52,767 nucleotides of DNA, taken from Halieaceae bacterium. Its GTDB lineage: Bacteria; Pseudomonadota; Gammaproteobacteria; Pseudomonadales; Halieaceae. Position 1 is the stretch's first letter, and the number at the start of each line of letters is the position of its first letter. Position numbers and translations under genes: made by a program. Below, piece after piece: positions 8,531 through 18,046 of this stretch. Below the pieces are notes generated by a model. That model was given only the letters and a program-made list of their open reading frames with translations, was not told the origin of the DNA and did no database searches. Location: positions 1-52,767 of the forward strand of contig JABHWT010000045.1 of assembly GCA_018657645.1 (NCBI GenBank), in the 5' to 3' direction.

Positions 8531-10162
8531 ATGTCCCAAATCAGCTGCTCGGAACTGATGGTCAAATCGTTGATCGACCGGGGGGTAGATGCGATTTTCG
8601 GCATTCCCGGCGCCCAAACCTATGCCTTCTTTGACGCGCTTTACAAATACCGCGACCAGATCAAGTTGTATGTCAGCCGCCATGAACAGGGCTCGGCTTA
8701 CCTGGCTTATGGTTACGCCAAATCAACGGGCAAGCCCGCTGCTTATTGTGTGGTACCAGGGCCGGGCGTGTTAAATACCACTGCCGCATTGTGCACGGCC
8801 CACAATGCACCGGTCCTGTGCATCACCGGGCAGGTGCCGAGCGAGTTTGTCGGGGTGGGTCACGGAATGCTGCATGAGTTGCCGGATCAGCTCTCCACAC
8901 TGCGCAGCCTGACCAAGTGGGCGGCGCGCGTCGACCATGCGGCGCATGCGCCCGCTCTGCTGGCCGATGCGTTTAGGAATATGACCAGCGGGCGCATCCA
9001 GCCGACAGCCCTTGAAATACCTCTGGATGTGTTTGGACACCTGGTAGACGCCGATGCGGTAGTGCCGACTATTCCGCCGCCGAAGTTCACGCCAGATTCC
9101 GAGAAGATACAACGCGCAGCCGAAATGATTAAAGAGGCGAAAGCGCCGATGATTTATGTGGGCAGCGGCGCGGTTCACGCAGGCCGGGAATTGGCTGAAT
9201 TAGCGAGCCTCATTCAAGCCCCTGTTGTCGCCTTCAGAGGCGGTCGCGGGATTGTTGGAGATGACACGCCCTATGGTTTCAACTGTGCAGAGGGCTATAA
9301 GTACTATCCCAATATAGACCTGATGATCGGAATTGGCACACGACTGGAACTGCCTGCATTTCGCTGGCAGGAGGGTATTGCCAATCACCCCATGATTCGT
9401 ATCGACATTGACTCCACGCAATTGGTCCGGCTTCGTGGAGATCTGGGCATTGTCTCTGACTCGAAGCTGGCGGTGCGGGCTTTGCTGGAAGCACTGGGAC
9501 AGGACTTTGAATGCAAGCAGTCCAGGGAACAGGAGTTTTTGGAGATCAAAGCCCAGAGCCACAGGGAAATCCAGAAAATACAGCCCCAGATGACTTATCT
9601 GAATATCATGCGCCAGGTCTTGCCGCGAGACAGTTTTATCGTCGAGGAGATATCACAGGTTGGTTTCACCGCTTATTACGGCTTTCCTGTGTATGAGCCC
9701 AGAAAGCTGGTTACCTGCGGTTACCAGGGCAATCTTGGGCACGGTTTCCAGACCGCACTGGGTGTCAAAATCGCCAACCCCGACTCGCCTGTTGTATCTA
9801 TCACCGGCGACGGCGGCTTTATGTTTGGCGTGCAGGAGCTGGCAACCGCCGTGCAATACAAAATTGGCCTTATTACCCTGATTTTCAATAATGATGCGTT
9901 TGGAAATGTGCGCCGTGATCAGGTCAATTTTTACGATGGCCACATTCATGGCTCCGAGCTTACAAATCCGGACTTTGTTGCACTGGCCAAGAGCTTTGGA
10001 GCGGCGGCTTATCTGGCAGAGTCTGCCGATGAGCTACGAGAACTGCTGCTGCAAGCACTGGTAGAATCCGAGAACGGGCCTGTAGTTATCGAAGTGCCCT
10101 GTGAGCGCGGCAGCGAGGTCTCTCCATTCGAGTTTCTCCTACCGGCCAACTACGGCAGGTAG
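8531..10162 (+). CDS. Thiamine-pyrophosphate-dependent enzyme, acetolactate synthase large-subunit-like
   Basis: A 543-residue protein with the three-domain TPP layout. The N-terminal PYR domain carries the catalytic Glu in VSRHEQGSAYLAYGYAK (about residue 50) and GPGVLNTTAAL. The middle domain contains GSGAVHAGRELAELA. The C-terminal PP domain carries the cofactor motif GDGGFMFGVQEL through NNDAFGNVRRDQ (GDG-x26-N type). No regulatory small subunit gene is adjacent, which argues against a normal branched-chain synthase and for a catabolic decarboxylase or synthase such as a glyoxylate carboligase, sulfoacetaldehyde acetyltransferase-like or benzoylformate decarboxylase-like enzyme. It is probably controlled by the divergent LysR protein. 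Confidence 0.88.
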   Translation: MSQISCSELMVKSLIDRGVDAIFGIPGAQTYAFFDALYKYRDQIKLYVSRHEQGSAYLAYGYAKSTGKPAAYCVVPGPGVLNTTAALCTAHNAPVLCITGQVPSEFVGVGHGMLHELPDQLSTLRSLTKWAARVDHAAHAPALLADAFRNMTSGRIQPTALEIPLDVFGHLVDADAVVPTIPPPKFTPDSEKIQRAAEMIKEAKAPMIYVGSGAVHAGRELAELASLIQAPVVAFRGGRGIVGDDTPYGFNCAEGYKYYPNIDLMIGIGTRLELPAFRWQEGIANHPMIRIDIDSTQLVRLRGDLGIVSDSKLAVRALLEALGQDFECKQSREQEFLEIKAQSHREIQKIQPQMTYLNIMRQVLPRDSFIVEEISQVGFTAYYGFPVYEPRKLVTCGYQGNLGHGFQTALGVKIANPDSPVVSITGDGGFMFGVQELATAVQYKIGLITLIFNNDAFGNVRRDQVNFYDGHIHGSELTNPDFVALAKSFGAAAYLAESADELRELLLQALVESENGPVVIEVPCERGSEVSPFEFLLPANYGR

Positions 10163-10270
10163 TAGCTGCCACGACGAGGCACCCCCGCATGACAAAAATG
10201 AACGCCGTGCTTTTATTGATTTGAATTTAGATATACGATTAGCTATGCGTATGACTCCTGGGGAACCCAT

Positions 10271-10660
10271 ATGAAACTATTTGAACGCTTGTTTGGGTCA
10301 AAATACAATACCGACATCCCTTTTACTTACCACGCGCAATACCAGGTATTTGAGGGAAGTGACGATTTAACCAAGGATTGGTTTGGCGATACGTTTTGTA
10401 GCGTGTGCAATTATTTACGCAAGGCAGGCGTGGAACCCGAGAATGTCACGATTTACGAATGTTTCTCGGGAACAGATGTGGAAATGCCGCTGGACTCCTA
10501 CGCAGACGATAATGGCCAGTGGCGAATGCAGGACGAACTGTGCCATGCACATATCAGATACGGTTCTAAAGGCGCGTTCAACAACTGCAAATTTAACGAC
10601 CGCGACAGGAAAAAGGTCATTAAGAATGCGCAGCGCTGCGGCGCCATAGTCAACAGATAA
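10271..10660 (+). CDS. Hypothetical protein, 129 residues
   Basis: I do not recognise a family. The protein has no signal peptide or membrane segment, is mixed charged, and contains six Cys including a C-x-x-C (FCSVCNYLRKAG) that might bind metal or be redox-active. Aromatic and acidic residues are frequent in the first half (FTYHAQYQVFEGSDD). The ATG at 10271 lies close behind a GGGGAACC stretch that may act as a ribosome binding site. It stands alone, 108 bases after the TPP enzyme and convergent with the PF10118 gene 28 bases further on. Coding is supported by the uninterrupted frame, a good start region and the lack of any better frame. Confidence 0.6.
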   Translation: MKLFERLFGSKYNTDIPFTYHAQYQVFEGSDDLTKDWFGDTFCSVCNYLRKAGVEPENVTIYECFSGTDVEMPLDSYADDNGQWRMQDELCHAHIRYGSKGAFNNCKFNDRDRKKVIKNAQRCGAIVNR

Positions 10661-10688
10661 ACGTCCCTGTGCAGACCTCCAGGCAGAT

Positions 10689-11537
10689 TTATGCAGGCTC
10701 TGGACTTATCTGAGCCTGGCTGGCTTTCCAGTTGTCGAGTAAATGCCGGGTATCGCGTTGCCAGGGATGAAAACCAGCGCGATAAAATTCTTTGTAAGCT
10801 GGCCACACCCTACGCAACATTCCACCTTTGAAAAACAGGAATTTCCAGCCGCCCGCCCACAGCCGCCAGCTCCACATTTTCTTGTCGCGGCGCAGCATGT
10901 GCACTACTCCCACCATGATATCCACTAATAGAAAAAAAGTAGATTGGCGGAGGGCTTTTCTGCGCATTTTGTCGGTGCCCCCCATGGCGATGAATACATC
11001 AAAGGCCACGCCCTTATGTTCCATCTCCTCGGCCGCGTGCCAATCCCAAAGCTCTCGCATTAATGGGTCCGCATTGGCCCATAGCGGGTTGTCTTCGTCC
11101 AGCCCGGACTCCGCCAATATGGCAGTAATATGTTCCAACGCGGCTGTTATAGCCAACTGTTCGAGCGCGTTAAAGTATTTTTTTGACATGTTGATGTTCT
11201 TTTCCAGGCGCCCTTCAAGGTATGCCAGGTCGTAGCCTCGCTGCTCACAGAGCGCTTTGTTATAGCCTCGGTGTTCCCGACTATGAAACCCCTCCTGACC
11301 ACAAAATCCCCTAATCTCCGCCTGCAGTTTAGGATCCTCGATCTTATCGGCAAAGTGACGCACGCTTTCGATGAAGAACTTTTCGCCCAGCGGAAAGGTA
11401 ATCGACATGGAGTTAAACCATGCGGTCTTGAATGGGTCGTTGTCATACCAGTCCCGACTGAGACACCGGGTAATATCATGTTGCCGATTGCGAGGCTCAA
11501 TACTAACCTCTGCCGGCGTGTGCGACTCATTTTTCAT
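10689..11537 (-). CDS. PF10118 family protein (predicted metal-dependent hydrolase, diiron-like)
   Basis: A 282-residue protein matching the PF10118 pattern: LSRDWYDNDPFKTAWFNSMSITFPLGEKFFIESVRHF at the start, then FCGQEGFHSREHRGYN, and WDWHAAEEMEHKGVAFDVF. The E, E-x-x-H-x-x-x-H and E-x-x-H residues are spaced like the carboxylate-histidine ligands of ferritin-like diiron proteins; this reading of the site is mine. Pairs of hydrophobic stretches near residues 195-215 (ALRQSTFFLLVDIMVGVVHML) may touch the membrane. Family members are common in lipid-metabolising proteobacteria and are often described only as predicted hydrolases. No operon partner; convergent with the small unknown gene. Confidence 0.85.
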   Translation of the reverse strand: MKNESHTPAEVSIEPRNRQHDITRCLSRDWYDNDPFKTAWFNSMSITFPLGEKFFIESVRHFADKIEDPKLQAEIRGFCGQEGFHSREHRGYNKALCEQRGYDLAYLEGRLEKNINMSKKYFNALEQLAITAALEHITAILAESGLDEDNPLWANADPLMRELWDWHAAEEMEHKGVAFDVFIAMGGTDKMRRKALRQSTFFLLVDIMVGVVHMLRRDKKMWSWRLWAGGWKFLFFKGGMLRRVWPAYKEFYRAGFHPWQRDTRHLLDNWKASQAQISPEPA

Positions 11538-11793
11538 GTCAAAGCACTCCCATGCTCTATATACAGGACACTAGCGTCGGAATGCCGCATCACTTGCATC
11601 TGCACCCTTTAGCCCACGCAGATACAGCTTTGCTTTATTCAGAGGTACCCTAGCATACACTTTTCCCAGAGCGACGCGAGCGTGAAAAAGAGTGATCGGC
11701 AACCGGGATCTTGCATCGAAGGCTCGTTACACGGACACTGGTTTAATGGGTTGAAATGTACCCTGCTACGCTATGAAAATGTTTGAGGTTGCA

Positions 11794-14700
11794 ATGAAGT
11801 TATTGATCCGCGTTTTATTTGTCTACCTGCCGGCTCTTCTACTGTCAATTATCCTGTTGATTTCCCTAATTGTTTGGCAGCAGCAGCTGGCTACCCGGGC
11901 AGAGCTAATGATGCTCTACGATATAGGGCGCAAGCAGGGCATGGACGACGTGGTGGCCATTCTTCGCGTACATTTTTTTGGCAGTGCCGATTTGGCGAGT
12001 GATCCCGGTTACGATCGTCGGATAGCACCAGGGCGCGGGCACTCGCCCTGGGTTATAAGGAGTAATCTCGATCAGCGGTCAAGGATGCTTCACTTCGCCC
12101 TGGCGCCTGGAATATGGGCTTCCTACGACACGACACAGGCATCACTGTACCAGGTGTTAAAGGGTGACATTCTGTTCGAGGGGCCAGCCTACGACCAGCT
12201 CCACGGTCCACAGCCGACGTCGAGTGGCGCCTGGCACCTACGTAATGAGGAGCCGGCGCAGTGGTACCTGCAGGTATCGGGTAGCGACGAATTACTGGCG
12301 GCCAGCGTGCGCTACCTGGGCCATGAATACGGCCCCGGTGGCACGACGGCGGGCCTGCGTTTTGTTGTCAGTGCAGCGCAATACGCTGTAGAGCTCCGTG
12401 AATATCCCGAACTTGTATCTGAAGATGGCAAAAGCTGGTTGCAGCGAGAGTTCCGCTCGAGCAATGCCCCGGGGAATGTCACTGCGTTATTTGGCCATGG
12501 CGACGGCGCGTTAACACCTGCAAATGGCATTGTGCAGATTGGATTGAATAGCACCACCGATATCCACAATGCTGCCTACAGTCGAAACCGACAAGTCAGT
12601 GACACGGAATTGGAGCGAGGCAAATCAGTGATTGACAGTAGCCACTGTCTTGGCTGCCACAACGAGCAGCATAAGGTGGTTGGCCCACCCTGGTCTCGCA
12701 TCGCCGGGCGATTTGGGGGTAATACGCAAGACGCTGCATTGGTCGCCCTCGCCCAGAGTATTCGCTACGGCAGTATTGAAAAATGGGGTCAGGTTCCGAT
12801 GCCTGCGCACCCGCAAATTTCCGCATCGGAAGCCCTGGCGGCGGCGAGCTATATTCTGAGCCGAACCGATTCGGCTGAGGCTGGGGAGGTTCCGCTGGAC
12901 AGTAGTGGACAGCCCTACACCAGTACCGATGACTACGATATCAACCCCAGACTGGAGACATTGCATCCGGCATTTAGCCTGCACAATCTGCTGCCAGAAG
13001 GATTTGAACCCAAGGTAGGGGGAATGGACTTTGATGCGGACGGTAAATTGCTGGTTACCAGTTGGGATATCGATGGTGCAGTGTTTCAGATCGATACCAA
13101 GGCACCACCTGAGAAACGGGTACGGCGTATCGCCGAGGGATTGCAGGAACCTCTGGGATTGAAGGTAGTGGGTGATCGCCTGTTCGTCTTGCAGAAACAG
13201 GAAGTGACAGAGCTCATTGATCGCGACGGCGACGGACAGATCGACGAGTATCGTGCCTTCAGCTACGACTGGCCCACCAGCACCAATTTTCACTCCTTCG
13301 CCTTTGGTCTGGTACATAAAGACGATGCCCTGTATGCCCTGCTTTCCATATGTGTTCTGCCCGGTGGCGCCAGTTGCCCCGAGCAGTTACCGACCCAGGG
13401 CAAATTGTTGCGGATTGCACTGGATGACGGCACTGCCGAGATAGTGGCCTCTGGATTTCGCACGCCCAATGGCATTGCACTGGGACCGGAAAACGAGATA
13501 TTCGTGACTGACAATCAAGGTGATTGGCTACCCGCCAGCAAATTAATCCACGTTCAAGCCGGCAAATTTTACGGCTCCAGAGCGGTGCCCGATGCCGGCG
13601 TGATGTTGGCAAAAGCTGCGCCACCGGTCGTTTGGTTGCCACAGGATGAAATCGGCAACTCGCCCACCCAGCCCCTGCTGTTAACCGAGGGGCCCTATGC
13701 AGGACAGATGATTCACGGTGACGTATACAACGGCGGAATTAAACGAGTCTACATGGAACCGGTGGAGGGCGCTTTGCAGGGAACAGTAATGCAGTTCGGC
13801 AATGGCTTTCAGAGTGGCGTAAACCGCCTGTTGCGGGGCCCTGACGGTGATATTTACGTCGGTGAAATTGGCAATCCACCCAACTGGGGACAGGTCGGGA
13901 AGGTGTGGTACGGTTTGGAGCGCTTGAGTTACAGCGGGGTGCCGGCATTTGAGATTTTACAGGTAAATGCCGAAAACGATGGTTTCACCCTGACCCTGAC
14001 AGAGCCACTGGAGGTCTCGATAGAACTGACAAAGGACGATCTTATAGCCCGTCAGTGGTTCTACTACCCGACCGAGCAGTACGGTGGCCCCAAGTATGAT
14101 CATAGTGAATTGGCCATAAAGTCGCTTCAACTTTCAGATGACCGACGCCGTATCAGGGCACATATTCCGAGTCTGAAAGCGGGTTATGTCGTTTATCTGC
14201 GCCTCAATCAACGACTTAAGTCCAGTGACGACCGGGCACTGTGGGCGGACGAGGCCTGGTATACGCTAAATGCCATTCCGCCCCTGGCCCAGATCAAGGC
14301 AGATGTTGAAAAGGCAACTGCACCTGAGAAGGCGCAGTGGATTGATCTGTTCGACGGCAAGTCCTTCGGTGGTTGGCGCAACTATGCAGGTGACAGCGGT
14401 AGCATATCGAAGTGGGTGATAGAAGGTGGAAACCTGAGACTTAAGCCCAGCCAATTTCCCTGGTTGGCGATGGCCAGTAACTACCTGTTTGGTGGGGCGA
14501 GCGGCGACCTGATTTATGCCACTCGAAAATTTCGTAACTTTGAATTGAGCCTGGAGTGGAAGATTTCAGAAAATGGCAATAGCGGTATCATTTATCTGGT
14601 GGCAGACGAAACGCATAATATGCCATGGGAGACAGGCGTCGAAATGCAGGTATTGCACAATGAGGGCCACGCCGATGGGCAGATATACACGCACCGGGCC

Positions 14701-14988
14701 GGAGATCTCTATGACCTGGTAGCGGCAGATCCCGAAACGGTACGCCCACCGGGTGAATGGAACCACGCGCGAATAAGAGTGCAGGACAACAAAATAGAAC
14801 ATTGGCTCAATGGCAGCCTGGTGGTGGCCATTACCCGGGGAAGTGCCCGCTGGAAGGACGCCATGGCTGACAGCAAATTTGCCGAAGTAGCGGATTATGC
14901 AACCGCTGAGGAGGGTTACATCGTGCTCCAGGACCACGGTGTCCCGGTGTGGTATCGCAATATAAAAATTCGCGTGCTCGATGACTGA
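11794..14988 (+). CDS. Multidomain fusion: membrane anchor, cytochrome c, sorbosone-dehydrogenase-like beta-propeller, DUF1080
   Basis: About 1064 residues from the ATG at 11794, which has GAGG five bases upstream; the ATG at 11773 has none. Residues 1-30 form a membrane segment (LLIRVLFVYLPALLLSIILLISLIVW). Residues 30-260 are an unrecognised exported region. A cytochrome c domain follows, with heme motif CLGCH near residue 285 and a probable axial Met in VPMPAHP. Residues 389-740 look like a glucose/sorbosone dehydrogenase-type propeller of the PVC kind (DFDADGKLLVTSWDIDGAVF, GFRTPNGIALGPENEIFVTDNQG). Residues 848-1064 are DUF1080, the 3-keto-disaccharide hydrolase/LamG-like domain (WIDLFDGKSFGGWRN, NSGIIYLVADE, WNHARIRVQDNKIEHWLNG). 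It would act in the periplasm on sugars, passing electrons to a c-type cytochrome; this is inference. Confidence 0.85.
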   Translation: MKLLIRVLFVYLPALLLSIILLISLIVWQQQLATRAELMMLYDIGRKQGMDDVVAILRVHFFGSADLASDPGYDRRIAPGRGHSPWVIRSNLDQRSRMLHFALAPGIWASYDTTQASLYQVLKGDILFEGPAYDQLHGPQPTSSGAWHLRNEEPAQWYLQVSGSDELLAASVRYLGHEYGPGGTTAGLRFVVSAAQYAVELREYPELVSEDGKSWLQREFRSSNAPGNVTALFGHGDGALTPANGIVQIGLNSTTDIHNAAYSRNRQVSDTELERGKSVIDSSHCLGCHNEQHKVVGPPWSRIAGRFGGNTQDAALVALAQSIRYGSIEKWGQVPMPAHPQISASEALAAASYILSRTDSAEAGEVPLDSSGQPYTSTDDYDINPRLETLHPAFSLHNLLPEGFEPKVGGMDFDADGKLLVTSWDIDGAVFQIDTKAPPEKRVRRIAEGLQEPLGLKVVGDRLFVLQKQEVTELIDRDGDGQIDEYRAFSYDWPTSTNFHSFAFGLVHKDDALYALLSICVLPGGASCPEQLPTQGKLLRIALDDGTAEIVASGFRTPNGIALGPENEIFVTDNQGDWLPASKLIHVQAGKFYGSRAVPDAGVMLAKAAPPVVWLPQDEIGNSPTQPLLLTEGPYAGQMIHGDVYNGGIKRVYMEPVEGALQGTVMQFGNGFQSGVNRLLRGPDGDIYVGEIGNPPNWGQVGKVWYGLERLSYSGVPAFEILQVNAENDGFTLTLTEPLEVSIELTKDDLIARQWFYYPTEQYGGPKYDHSELAIKSLQLSDDRRRIRAHIPSLKAGYVVYLRLNQRLKSSDDRALWADEAWYTLNAIPPLAQIKADVEKATAPEKAQWIDLFDGKSFGGWRNYAGDSGSISKWVIEGGNLRLKPSQFPWLAMASNYLFGGASGDLIYATRKFRNFELSLEWKISENGNSGIIYLVADETHNMPWETGVEMQVLHNEGHADGQIYTHRAGDLYDLVAADPETVRPPGEWNHARIRVQDNKIEHWLNGSLVVAITRGSARWKDAMADSKFAEVADYATAEEGYIVLQDHGVPVWYRNIKIRVLDD

Positions 14989-15094
14989 GCCATTACCCGC
15001 CCTACCCCGGGCCCTACCCAGGCTAAGTGGACCTGATAATACTGTGAAAAAACATCGGTTTTACATCCACCCTGGCAGGTTGAAATAATAAGAG

Positions 15095-16672
15095 GTGCTC
15101 ATCATCGCTACAAGCAAACACGACATTATCAAGTGGGTCGATGAAAAAATGCCCGAGCTTTCCGCCTGGCACCAGGTCATTTTTGATTACGGTGAAACCG
15201 CCTGGCGCGAGTACAAATCTTGCGCCTGGTATGTCGATCGCTTGCGAGCAGAGGGTTTTGAGGTTGAGGTGGGAAGTGGAGGCATGCCTACCGCCTTTTG
15301 TGCCGTTTGGAAAAATGGAGAAGGTCCGACCATAGGTGGTTATGCCGAGTACGATGCGGTACCGGGTAATTGTCAGGCGGCGGATACTATCGAGCGCCCC
15401 CGCGACGGTTTAAATGTACATGCGGGAGGACATACCGATCCTCACTCTGCATTAGGTATCAGTGCGCTGGCCGGTTTTCTCGCGGCGAAGACACAAATGC
15501 AACTGCACGACATTAAGGGCACGTTGAAATTCCTGGGTGAACCCGCAGAAAAAGTCCGTGGATCGAAGCCGATTCATGCGGCAAAGGGCTATTACGACGA
15601 CCTCGACGCGGCAATTAGCTTCCATCCCTTTTATATGCTGCCGCTGTGTAATACCACGCGCTGGAACACCCACTGCGGTGTCGGTTACGCGATGATTTAT
15701 ACCTTTGAGTGCGACTCTCCCGAAACCTGGCTGCCACAATCTGGAGCGCCAGATTCGCCAATCGCCGCCTCCCATGCTTCGGCCAGAGCGCCAGGGGCCA
15801 ATGATGCACTGGTACATATGTATTCAACCACCAAGAGCCTGAAGGAGCACCTGGTAGGCACGGGTTGCGGCTGGTCGATGAATGAATGCATCTTAACGAC
15901 GGGACAGGCAACCGCTGACAACTTGCCCGCTCGCATTGCGCAAATTCAGTACATTATAAGAGTGCCAACTATTGAAATGGCAGACTCCATTACCTCGGCA
16001 TTGGATAACAATGCCAAAGCGGCTGCGACAATAAGCCACTGCAGCTGGCAAAGGGACTGGGTCAGCAAGTCGCGCCATGGCTTGGCCAACCACGCACTTG
16101 CTCAAGCCACCTATAATAATTTTGAACTTGTGGGAGCGCCGGTATTTAATGACGGCCCGGCCCGCGTCAAGGCGCGCGAAATCCAGTCAAACCTTGGCTT
16201 GGAACCAATGGACAAGCCGTTCATGGCTGCAACCGAGCAGCTTATACCGCCGCAGGATGCCGAGGTCATACTAAGAAAAGAACTGCCTGACTGGCAGGTC
16301 CATTTTACGTCCGACGATTACACGGAATTTTGCTGGCACGCACCGACTGTGCGCTTGTATGTTGCCAGGCCTACACTGGCCTCGCCCAGATCTGAATACA
16401 GGTACCCTGCCTGGGCAATGAATGCACTGGGGGGAATAGCTGAAACCATAGATCCAATGATACGTTGTGCATCCAAAATCATAGCCTGTACGGTGGTGGA
16501 TTTGTTAGTCGATACCGATTTATTGGCAGAGGCAACACGGGAATTTAAAGAGCGCACCGGCGGTGGTGTCAATGGCACACAGTGGCAGGGACCACTGTGT
16601 GATTATGAGCCCCCTATCGGTTTTCGTTGGCCCGAATACGTCACCACCGTACGCGGTGAAGAATACAGATAA
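15095..16672 (+). CDS. M20 peptidase/amidohydrolase, AbgB-like
   Basis: A 525-residue protein of the amidohydrolase branch of peptidase family M20. Recognisable segments are FDYGETAWREYKS, GGYAEYDAVPGNCQA (the EYDA-PG motif), GGHTDPHSALGISALAGFLA, FLGEPAEKVRGSKPIH, AISFHPF and a late SDDYTEFCWHAPTVRLYVARP. The family removes acyl or aminoacyl groups from amide substrates with two metal ions; the closest familiar relative is the p-aminobenzoyl-glutamate hydrolase B subunit. The start is odd: GTG at 15095 sits inside the Shine-Dalgarno AGAGG, while an ATC at 15101 has ideal spacing. No signal peptide, so cytoplasmic. No AbgA-like partner is next to it. Confidence 0.85.
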   Translation: MLIIATSKHDIIKWVDEKMPELSAWHQVIFDYGETAWREYKSCAWYVDRLRAEGFEVEVGSGGMPTAFCAVWKNGEGPTIGGYAEYDAVPGNCQAADTIERPRDGLNVHAGGHTDPHSALGISALAGFLAAKTQMQLHDIKGTLKFLGEPAEKVRGSKPIHAAKGYYDDLDAAISFHPFYMLPLCNTTRWNTHCGVGYAMIYTFECDSPETWLPQSGAPDSPIAASHASARAPGANDALVHMYSTTKSLKEHLVGTGCGWSMNECILTTGQATADNLPARIAQIQYIIRVPTIEMADSITSALDNNAKAAATISHCSWQRDWVSKSRHGLANHALAQATYNNFELVGAPVFNDGPARVKAREIQSNLGLEPMDKPFMAATEQLIPPQDAEVILRKELPDWQVHFTSDDYTEFCWHAPTVRLYVARPTLASPRSEYRYPAWAMNALGGIAETIDPMIRCASKIIACTVVDLLVDTDLLAEATREFKERTGGGVNGTQWQGPLCDYEPPIGFRWPEYVTTVRGEEYR

Positions 16673-16724
16673 ACATCGTTATTAAGACCAGGTTTTAACT
16701 TTTCGCAACGGTGTTATCAACACA

Positions 16725-18044
16725 TCATTGCTTATCTGGACTACCTGGTAGAAATACAACCACCGCAAGACCACCCAGTTTCGCTGTTTCAAATCGAATC
16801 TGCCCTGCGTAGTTCTCCACGATATCCTTGCAGATAGCCAGTCCCAAGCCGTGGCCCTGGGTGTTCTCGTCGAGCCGCACACCGCGATCGGCAATTGTAT
16901 TCAGGTCACTTCCCTCGACGCCCTCGCCATCGTCCTCAACAGATATTCTCCAGCCAGCATCAGCACGCTCTATTTGAACAGATACTTTCTCTTTCGAAAA
17001 TTTGCAGGCATTATCCAAAAGATTACCCAGCAACTCCAAAACATCATCCCGGTCATAGGGAATCGTCAGATTCTGGGCACAGACTGACTGAATGGTTTTT
17101 CCAGGATAAATACCCTGCATGACCTGAACAAGGTGTGGTAGGTCTTCGTCAATTACAGCGTGCCTTCCCGGGGTTGCCACGCCCACTATTCTCGCGCGCT
17201 TGAGTTCGCGCTCTACTACATTGTGAATGTTCTGAACAATGGAATCCCCCTCTGCTCGCTGCTTAGCATCTGCCGATTCCAGTTGTGTACGCAATCGCTG
17301 GAGAGGCCGCTTTAGCTCGTGAGCGAGGTTTCCAACTGCATTTCGTGAACGCTGCACACGGGTACTTAGTTGAGCGAGGAGTCGGTCGATTTCCTTTATG
17401 AGTGGAAGAATCTCTACGGGAAGTTGATCCAGCGAAAATTCTCTGGTTCCCAGGTGCATTTGTCTGATTGCCTCGCGTATCTGCTCAAACTGGCTGAAGC
17501 CACGATTTAGCACCCTGTACTGCATAGCTAGCAGGGCAACAATTGAAAGCGCCACGGCTCCCAGTGCAAAGTACATAAATCCGCGCAGTGCATGTTCAAG
17601 AGGAGAAATGTCCTCTGCGACCCAAATAGTCAGGGCAGTCCCTTTCTTGATGACCTTATGCAGGCAAACCATCCATTGCTTCCGATTGGGCGCTTGCATA
17701 TCGAAACACCGGTTTTCGCCCTGATTAACCCTGGGTATTTCGATTTCCATATCAAAAAGCGATCTTGAGTACAGCCTCTGGCCATCTACCTCGACCAGGT
17801 AGTAGTGGCCAGATTGTACGCGATTGTAGACCGTAGACATTCGCTCGCGGGGCAAGTTCCACTGCCCGCCCTGGTCTATTGTCAAAGCGGCGATAACACT
17901 GTCCATATCATGCAGTAAACGAGAAGCCACGTAATCCTGCGTAAGGCCTCTTATGCCCTGATAGAGGGCAGCGCAGAGCGCCAACATCACTACCGTTACC
18001 GTAATCAAAAGGTTGCGATGCAGTTCCCGCTTTAACGAATACAA
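16725..18044 (-). CDS. Sensor histidine kinase of the QseC/PhoQ type
   Basis: A 439-residue kinase beginning at TTG 18044 (MYSLKRELHRNLLITV after fMet). Transmembrane segments are at about 14-32 and 160-182 (YFALGAVALSIVALLAMQY), flanking a periplasmic sensor of about 130 residues. The cytoplasmic part has HAMP-like linker FSQFEQIREAIRQM, H-box GNLAHELKRPLQRLRTQLE, N-box LLGNLLDNACKFS, G1 VEDDGEGV and G2 GHGLGLAICKDIV. The residue after the phosphorylated His is E-L-K-R-P rather than the usual E-L-R-T-P. It follows the response regulator by two bases and is the last gene of the cytochrome operon. Confidence 0.93.
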   Translation of the reverse strand: MYSLKRELHRNLLITVTVVMLALCAALYQGIRGLTQDYVASRLLHDMDSVIAALTIDQGGQWNLPRERMSTVYNRVQSGHYYLVEVDGQRLYSRSLFDMEIEIPRVNQGENRCFDMQAPNRKQWMVCLHKVIKKGTALTIWVAEDISPLEHALRGFMYFALGAVALSIVALLAMQYRVLNRGFSQFEQIREAIRQMHLGTREFSLDQLPVEILPLIKEIDRLLAQLSTRVQRSRNAVGNLAHELKRPLQRLRTQLESADAKQRAEGDSIVQNIHNVVERELKRARIVGVATPGRHAVIDEDLPHLVQVMQGIYPGKTIQSVCAQNLTIPYDRDDVLELLGNLLDNACKFSKEKVSVQIERADAGWRISVEDDGEGVEGSDLNTIADRGVRLDENTQGHGLGLAICKDIVENYAGQIRFETAKLGGLAVVVFLPGSPDKQ

Positions 18045-18046
18045 AG

